A stretch of 64,000 nt of DNA from Turbatrix aceti. Taxonomy: Eukaryota; Nematoda; Chromadorea; Rhabditida; Panagrolaimidae. The position numbers and the translations under genes are program-made. This document shows positions 57,924 to 64,000 of this stretch, in pieces. The notes under the pieces are model-generated. The model did no database searches, was not told the origin of the DNA, and saw only the letters and a list, made by a program, of their open reading frames with translations. The stretch lies in the NCBI GenBank assembly GCA_963969345.1, contig OZ017766.1, forward strand, positions 11,594,001 to 11,658,000. The letters are read 5' to 3'. Position 1 is the first letter of the stretch. Each line of letters begins with the position of its first letter.

Positions 57924-58869
57924 ATGACGATATCACAACAAGATTACGCCGACGAGTTGCAAAAGTTTGTTGACCTTTGGAATGATGCGTATCCGGGTGA
58001 AGTTTGGAAAACTGCGACGGTAAGTGTTTTTTTGTATTACAAAAAAAATGCGGGATAAAAATTTAGGGTAAAAAAAATTTTCCGTCGTTTATAAAAAATT
58101 TTGGATTTAAAAAAATGCCACGAAGAATATCAAAAAGTGTGATTTTTATACAAAAAAAAATTTAAAATGGAGTTTTGCAAGAAAAATTGCAAATTTTTCA
58201 AAAAAAAAGAATTTGGCATCAAAAATCAAAAAAAAGTTATTTTTGACACGAAAAAAATTCTCAAATCATATTTAGTTTTGACACGAAAATGGTTTGTTGT
58301 GTCACTGATACGAAAAAGTTCGAAAAAGCGATAATGCAAAAAAATGTTTTGACGCGATATTCAAAATTCAAAAAGCGTAGCTTTTCAGTGGCGAGTCGGT
58401 CCATACGCCGAGTTACGATACCTCGACCCAGATTGCGGTCTCTGGATCCACGCATTCATCATCTACAACCAGGCGTATGCCATGCCCCAGCTCTGGTTCA
58501 ACACGTACACTCCGGGTGGTTAGTTTTTGTATTTATTTATTTATTTGTAAGTAAATATATACGATCACAAATACCGTATCTTGTGATTTTTTTTCAGAAT
58601 TCAGAAAAAGGCAACAACTCGAAAGAATGCAAAAAGCAGCAAATCTTGAACTCGTAAAAAAGTGTTCAGAAGACGAACACCCAATTCTCGGTGTCGCATT
58701 TTACTACGTTGATCCGTGTCGAATTTCCCAGGCCACATCTGGGACAAATGATAAATTTGACGGGTTTTACATGCTTCGGTGGTGGCTTGTGGCGGTGCAG
58801 GGCACGCTGCTACGATCGCCCATCGAACTTGTGCCCGCGTCACCGCTTGCTGTTGCTGTGGCTGAATGA
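57924..58869 (+). CDS. ATG10: Ubiquitin-like-conjugating enzyme ATG10
   Basis: Exons 57924-58019, 58389-58518 and 58598-58869 give 165 residues. ATG10 is the E2-like enzyme that conjugates ATG12 to ATG5 in autophagy. The catalytic block EDEHPILGVAFYYVDPCR contains the active cysteine (Cys116) and matches human QEHPILGQPFFVLHPCK. Downstream [11 protein letters not shown] matches human YITSWLSIVGP. LRYLDPDCGLWIHAFIIYN and PQLWFNTYT fit the central beta sheet. It is shorter than human (220 aa), lacking part of the N-terminal insert. A TTTTTTCAG acceptor 2 nt before the ATG suggests trans-splicing. The last ~100 nt of coding sequence overlap the PIGA coding end on the other strand. Confidence 0.88.
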
Positions 58870-61800
58870 ATGTCTTTTGCGATGGATGACTGCGGTGGTG
58901 ACGGGGGAGGCGATGGTGGCGGGGGTGGTGGTGATTGCCGCTTTTTGACGAAATTCTGATATCTGGGAGACGTAAATACGGGATCAAAGTAATCATAGCA
59001 AAGCATTATCATGAGATTTACAACCGAATACCATATCCAGAAGATTCCAAATGCTATTCCGCATTCGACGTAGCTGAAAAGTAAAATCACGGTTATTTAC
59101 GATTTTTATTAACGAACAAAAAAAGTTGAAAAATATAATTTTGATGTAAAAAATGCCCAAAATTTAGTTCCCGTAAAAACGTGTTTGCTCCTGTTTTTGT
59201 GCGAAAAACATGGTTTTGACACGAAAAACATTTGAAATCCAAAGAAATACCACAAAAAAAACAATTTTTTTCTAAATGATGCAATTAATTTTTTTTTTCA
59301 AACGATATTGTTTTGCAAATTGGGATAATTTTTTTTAAACTCAAAAAAAAAATCAAAAAATGTCCTAAAAATTAGTTCCGACCAAGGTGTTGCATGTCGT
59401 GTAAGTTACACGAGCTACCAAGGTGTTGCATTCTGTGTGTGGACAATTTGAAATTTCGAATAAACATGTGCAATGAGCTGTTCTAAACATCGCTGCTTGC
59501 ATAGTTTGCTACAAAAATTTGAATGCACACAACCTGCTTGCCAACGGTCAGGGAACGATGGATTGCTAAGCAGGTGCTTAGAGAACGACACGCCTATTTT
59601 GATTTTACGTAGGCAAACATCCTGCCTATCGACACAGGTTGTTAGGCAGCTGCTAAATACACAGGTGTTTAGTTAACGACACATCTGCTTGCTCTTCTCA
59701 AAAATTAGCATGCGCGAGCAAGCAGGCGCTTGCATTTCTCACATTATTCTCCAAAGTTGGAAATTTGACTAGAAAAACTGCTTGCAGAATCGAACTTTTT
59801 TCCCTGTAAACTCCTTTTGTTTCATTCTATGTCTTACTGTTCATTATTTTCCCAAAATCTCGCACACAGGTTGTGTCGAAAGCACATTCTAATTTTTGAA
59901 AAGAGCAAGCAGATGTGTCGTTATCTAAGCACCTGCTTAGCAATCCATCGTTCCCTGACCGTTGGCAAGCAGGTTGTGTGCATTCAAATTTTTGTAGCAA
60001 ATTATGCAAGCAGCGATGTTTAGAACAGCTCATTGCACATGTTTATTCGAAATTTCAAATTGTCCGCACACAGAATGCAACACCTTGGCTACACGACGAA
60101 AATTCACTGATTTACATGTTTTTTCCCTTGTTTTCAACTAATTTACATAAATTTTCGTCGTGTAGCTCGTGTAACTTACACGACATGCAACACCTTGGTT
60201 CCGACATGAAAAAAAGGTCAAAAAAGTTTGAAAAAAAAACTGAAAAAAAATTGAATTAAAAGAATTACGATACTTTTTTGTAACAGCAATTACAATTTTT
60301 TTGAAAATGTCATTTGTTTACGATATTTTTTAGGGGTCAGGTATATTTGGATTTTTTAACGCCCGAAAATGGTTTTGACGCTAAAAACGTAGAACAAAAC
60401 GTGGTTTTGATACAAAAAAAGCTCCAAAAGAATTATTTATTTTGAAACGAAACTTACTTATTCAAACGCTCAGGAAGCGACATTATAGGAGACTGTATAG
60501 CTGAAAGGTAAACCTTTTCCGTTCTTTCAGCCACACTTGGCCACCTGTACATTGGACTCATCTGTTCGTGGCGAACCATTGGAGGCAGCAATTTGTCGGC
60601 TTCAAAATTTTTTATCACTCTTAGTAGGGTTTCTGTCAGTTCTGAAAAAAAGTACAATTTTTTAATAAAAATAAATAAAGATGAAAAAAAAGTATAAAAA
60701 CATTTCTTTTTTAATTTTTTAAAATTATTTAATTTTTGTTTATAAAAAAAATTAATGTAAAAATATTTTTTTTTAAATTTATTTAAACTTTTCCATTTTT
60801 AACAAAATTTAAATGTAAATTTATAAAAAAAACATTTTTTATGAAATTTTTTTTTATTTTAAACGCAGCAATAAAAAAAACGCTAGAAAAAAGTTTTCTA
60901 TTTTTTTAAACAAAGTTATTATAAAATGTAAAAAAAAATATTTTTAAAAAAATTTTCAATTTTTGTTTATAAAAAAAAATTATCGTAAAAAAAATATTTG
61001 TGAAAAAAAATTTATTTTTTAAAATTATAAAAGTCTCCATTTTTTGTAAAAAAAGAATGTAAATGTAAAATGGCCTACTAGCTGGTTCGGGCTCTTCCAA
61101 GGTAATGAATCCAGGTGGAAGGACTTCGGGGACTCCTCCGACCTTTGTGGATACGATATGCAGTCCACAGCTTGCAGCCTCGACGATGGAGGTACAAAAA
61201 GCCTCGGTTAGACTGGTGTTGAGGAAAATGTGCCCCCGGACGAGGAGTCGACGAACTTTGTTGTGCGGCAGCATGCCGACCATCTCGCATCGAGCGTGTA
61301 GGCGGTGTTTTTCGCGCATTTCCTCGATTGGCACACGCTTTGGTCCGTCACCGGCAATGACAAAGTGGACGGTCGGATGACGGGCACAGACGGCAGGAAT
61401 GACGTCGACGAGGAGGTCAGCGCCTTTACGGTAGACGAGACGCGACATGACGATGATCGTAATCGGACGCTGGGAATGTCGCTTGATATCGGGTCGGAAT
61501 TTGGCTTTGTCAATGGCATTCGGGATGACAGAGACCTTTTTGCAGTCGAGGTTGCCTCGGAGGACGGTGTTTTCCTTGCTGAAAGGGAAAAAGTGGGTTT
61601 TGTGATAAAAAAAAGGGATTTTCATAAATATAAAAATTCTAAACATGGATTTTTGAAACGAAAATGATCCAGAAATGCGATTTTTGCACGAAAATTTTCA
61701 AAAACATGGTTCTGGCACGAACAAATTTATAAACTGGGTTTTGAAACGAAAAAAATGATTTTTTAAAATAAAAAAAAATTTAAAAAGAAACGAAAAAAAT

Positions 61801-63362
61801 CTAAATTTAAAAAAAACGAACAAAAACTAAAAACTTGTTTTTGATACGAGAAGTGTTCAAAAATGAATTTTTGAACGAAATACATTTGAAAGCGTGTTTT
61901 CGACACGAAAACATCCAAAAACGTGACTTTTGCACAAAAATACCCAAAAACATAATTTTAGCACGAAAAAATTTATAAACTGGGTTCTGAAACGAAAAAA
62001 AATGTGATTTTAGAACGAATTTTGATTTTTTTTTTGGAAAAAAGTGATTTCAACACAAAAAGTTAAAAAATTGGATTCTGAAACGAAAAAAATGCAAAAT
62101 GACAACGAATTACAAAACAAAACTTGGTTCCGGCACGAAAATAACCAAAATTGGGGTTTGAAACGAAAAACGTTGGAAAAAATGTTTTTTGACACAAAAT
62201 AGCCGAAAAAAAATTTTTTTTTAATAAACACAAAATTTTATAAAGAGAAAATATAAAGAAAACAGGAAGTAATTTTTACACGAAAAAAATTCAAAACATA
62301 TTTCGATATTAAAAAACCCTACAAAAAAATCGACAAACCTGGTGTAGCTAACACAGATAATCCTATCAACGTTCTTGAGCGAATATTGTACCAGTAATTT
62401 AGATGTCAGGATAGCGGATGCGTCAGCGAAGCCAAAAAGTGAGTGATCCGTAAAAACCGTATGCAAGCCCAGGCACCACGCGTGAAACATAGCCTCATGC
62501 GCCATCGCTGAGAAAGCCGAATGACCGTGGACGACATCGATTTTTTCGGAGAGAAAAATTTTTCTAAACCAATTTGCACTACCCGGAACCGAAGCTAGTG
62601 TTGTTGAGTTGTAGATTACGATAAATGGTAGGTAGTAGACCTGAAAGTACCGTAATTAATTTTTTTTGGATACAGTACGAAAGTTCTGGCACAAAAATAT
62701 TCAAAAACGTGTGAAATCAAAAAAAAAACAACTAAAAAGTTGTGCTTTTGTAAGATTTTTTTTACGTTATTTTTTTTCAAACGAAAAATTTTTTGTGAGT
62801 CGGAAATTTTTTTGGAGATCAAAAAATGTCCAAAAATAAGGTTTTGGATAAGAAAAAAATCCTAAAACTTCGTTTTGACTCAAAAATATGGTTTTGGCAC
62901 GAAAGTGCAAAAAAACGTGGTTCTGGGACGAAAAAGTCCGAAAATGGGTTTTGACACGAAAATTGTTCCAAAGGTGGTTCTGGCACGAAAATGTTCAAAA
63001 ATGGAATTTTGAAACGAAAAAAAACGCAAATAGTGATTTTGACAGGAATAAAATTAAAAACAGGGTTTCGGCACGAAAAAAAACGTGTCCAAAAACGATA
63101 ACTCACTTTGAGGCCATTGTTAAACAATTTTATGCCCATTCGACGACCGTAAGCATGGGTAAGTACGATGACGTCATGTCCACGTTGAAGCAGACACTCG
63201 CCCAGGTAGTAAATGTGCGTCTCCACACCTCCAGTGTTAGGACAAAAAAAGTCAGACACCAAGCTATAAAAATTGGCTTTTGAAGCGAAAAAAAACTACA
63301 ACGCGGAAGAAAAAAAAAACTCACGCAATTTTTAATCCTTTCTTTGGCGGTTTGAAAGTCAT
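58767..63362 (-). CDS. PIGA: Phosphatidylinositol N-acetylglucosaminyltransferase subunit A
   Basis: Six minus-strand exons (63325-63362, 63107-63263, 62339-62640, 61079-61578, 60458-60641, 58767-59073) join in frame to 495 residues; human has 484. PIG-A is the catalytic GT4 subunit that starts GPI-anchor synthesis on the ER by transferring GlcNAc to phosphatidylinositol. Signatures: [61 protein letters not shown] and [13 protein letters not shown] leading into the EX7E pair EAFCTSIVE, then GGVPEVLPP. The last exon has the C-terminal membrane anchor ([21 protein letters not shown]). A species-specific Pro/Ser/Thr tail follows, which overlaps ATG10 exon 3 antisense. Intron 5 hosts a fold-back element, and introns 2-4 are full of a CACGAAAA repeat. 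Confidence 0.96.
59382..60198. mobile_element. Fold-back element in PIGA intron 5 with 6-bp target duplication
   Basis: The ends CCAAGGTGTTGCATGTCG and its complement are flanked by the direct repeat TTCCGA (59376-59381 and 60199-60204). The arms include long matching stretches containing CTGCTTGCCAACGGTCAGGG and its complement. A second, inner pair of CCAAGGTGTTGCAT motifs occurs on each side (59418 and 60076). There is no ORF. The flanking sequence joined across the site reads as the local intronic GTTCCGACATGAAAA motif, so the empty site can be inferred. Confidence 0.85.
61640..62230. repeat. Degenerate CACGAAAA intronic repeat, PIGA intron 3
   Basis: A 20-35 bp degenerate unit of the form TTTTGNNACGAAAA, then A/T-rich spacer and AAAAC, recurs more than fifteen times. 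The same unit fills 62820-63095 (intron 2) and occurs singly in introns 1 and 5. In transcript sense it reads TTTTCGTNNCAAAAC. Confidence 0.8.
62820..63095. repeat. Degenerate CACGAAAA intronic repeat, PIGA intron 2
   Basis: About ten units such as GGTTCTGGGACGAAAAAG, GGTTTTGGCACGAAAGTG and GGTTCTGGCACGAAAATG lie one after another. This is the same family as 61640-62230. Confidence 0.8.
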
Positions 63363-63866
63363 AATTTTGCTATCCGCATTTTATTGCACGAAGAAGATTT
63401 GAGATCAAGTAGTTGGAGTAAGTAGCAGTAGCAGCAAGGCAGGCAGGATACGAGATTGATGCTTGCTAGTAAGTAGTCGTGTATATGCGCATAAAAAATT
63501 TTAGCGACAGATGATGATGAGTGGAGTGTGATGGGCAAAGTAGAATGTTAACACAAAACAGAAAAAAAATGGGATGAGGGAAAGGGTGAAAGAAAGAATA
63601 TGGTTTTTCTTTTTGTTTTAGTTTTGCATCATCACTCAACTCTCTGCTGTTTTATTTGCTTTGTTCATGCACCTTTCGATGATCCCGACGCGAAAAGAGT
63701 GCAGAAGTGACGAAGCAAGCGCAGGCAGCGCAAGCGCAACTCCAGCTCCAGCGCTTGCAAGTTACAACTTACGTTCACTATTTTTTTTTGCCTTTTCATT
63801 CATCGCTTTTTTTCCGGGTTTTTTCCGAGTTCATATCAGTTTACCGACCTTTTCAGCCGGTGTCAG
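63363..63866. other. Divergent promoter region, PIGA and right-edge gene
   Basis: About 500 bp between two genes transcribed away from each other, so it should hold both promoters. No TATA box is obvious. TTTTCAG at 63850-63856 and GTCAG ending at 63866 are successive acceptor candidates for the right-edge gene. Confidence 0.5.
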
Positions 63867-64000
63867 ATGAGTGGTACAAAGCGACTCAATGGCAATCCCG
63901 GCCTACCTGGGGGCGGCAACGGCGGTAACAACGGTGCTGACGATTCGTATGCTAGGCGATTTGTCAGACTACTCACGTACAAACTCATCGATGCACTCGT
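63867..64000 (+). CDS. Start of an unidentified gene, cut by the window edge
   Basis: Open from MSGTKRLNGNPG through a Gly/Asn-rich stretch to DDSYARRFVRLLTYKLIDAL at the last base. The ATG follows directly after a splice acceptor (TGTCAG), with a better TTTTCAG 10 nt further upstream. This matches the trans-splice pattern of other genes here. Too little is visible to name it. Confidence 0.6.
   Translation, partial: MSGTKRLNGNPGLPGGGNGGNNGADDSYARRFVRLLTYKLIDAL

Noticed and set aside
63255..63276. PIGA exon 2 acceptor at AAAAG, 63277
   Set aside because: It puts the exon out of phase; the acceptor TTTTTATAG giving KIALVSDFF is in frame and has a better pyrimidine tract.

Overview
The window is eukaryotic nuclear DNA, most probably from a nematode. 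Introns are very AT-rich with GTAAGT-type donors and TTTTCAG acceptors. Several genes (ANKMY2, PRMT7, ATG10 and the gene cut by the right edge) have a TTTTCAG-like acceptor 0-10 nt before their ATG, as expected of spliced-leader trans-splicing. This assignment is inference: no spliced-leader or rRNA gene was recognised. Exon boundaries were read by eye from homology, frame and splice signals.

Layout. 1-5705 and 12559-18262 are two nearly identical copies of one block: the 3' half of PRMT7, then, convergent to it, a 7-exon gene for a predicted secreted GPI-anchored glycoprotein of about 626 aa. Each copy of that gene carries one different 1-nt frameshift. Between the copies lie a GATCT array, an inverted broken fragment of the same gene, an intact ANKMY2 gene and the PRMT7 5' half, so PRMT7 is complete only at 10996-14070. 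18.3-24.1 kb is a gene-free nest of fold-back and TIR elements. 24.4-28.5 kb holds three paralogous two-exon genes for small secreted proteins. 28.5-32.7 kb is a patchwork of GC-rich repeats with tRNA-derived pieces.

33.3-51 kb is a sparse region with a phospholipid phosphatase (PAP2) gene, a small bitopic membrane protein, a 65-aa hydrophobic ORF, a GM2-activator/ML-domain protein, a four-helix membrane protein, a Gln/Pro-rich protein, one tRNA-Lys, and four full plus one partial initiator tRNA-Met. Some of the tRNA-Met copies carry flanking pieces of the phosphatase gene.

52-64 kb is a compact conserved cluster. AP3D1 (AP-3 delta) and ATG10 (autophagy E2-like enzyme) are on +. PIGA (GPI-anchor GlcNAc transferase subunit) is on -, and its 3' coding end overlaps that of ATG10 tail to tail. 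A gene starting divergently from PIGA is cut by the right edge.

Functional themes are lysosome and endomembrane (AP-3, ATG10, GM2 activator), GPI anchoring (PIGA and a predicted client) and arginine methylation (PRMT7). Nothing shows these are co-regulated beyond the possible operon-like pairs ANKMY2-PRMT7 and AP3D1-ATG10.
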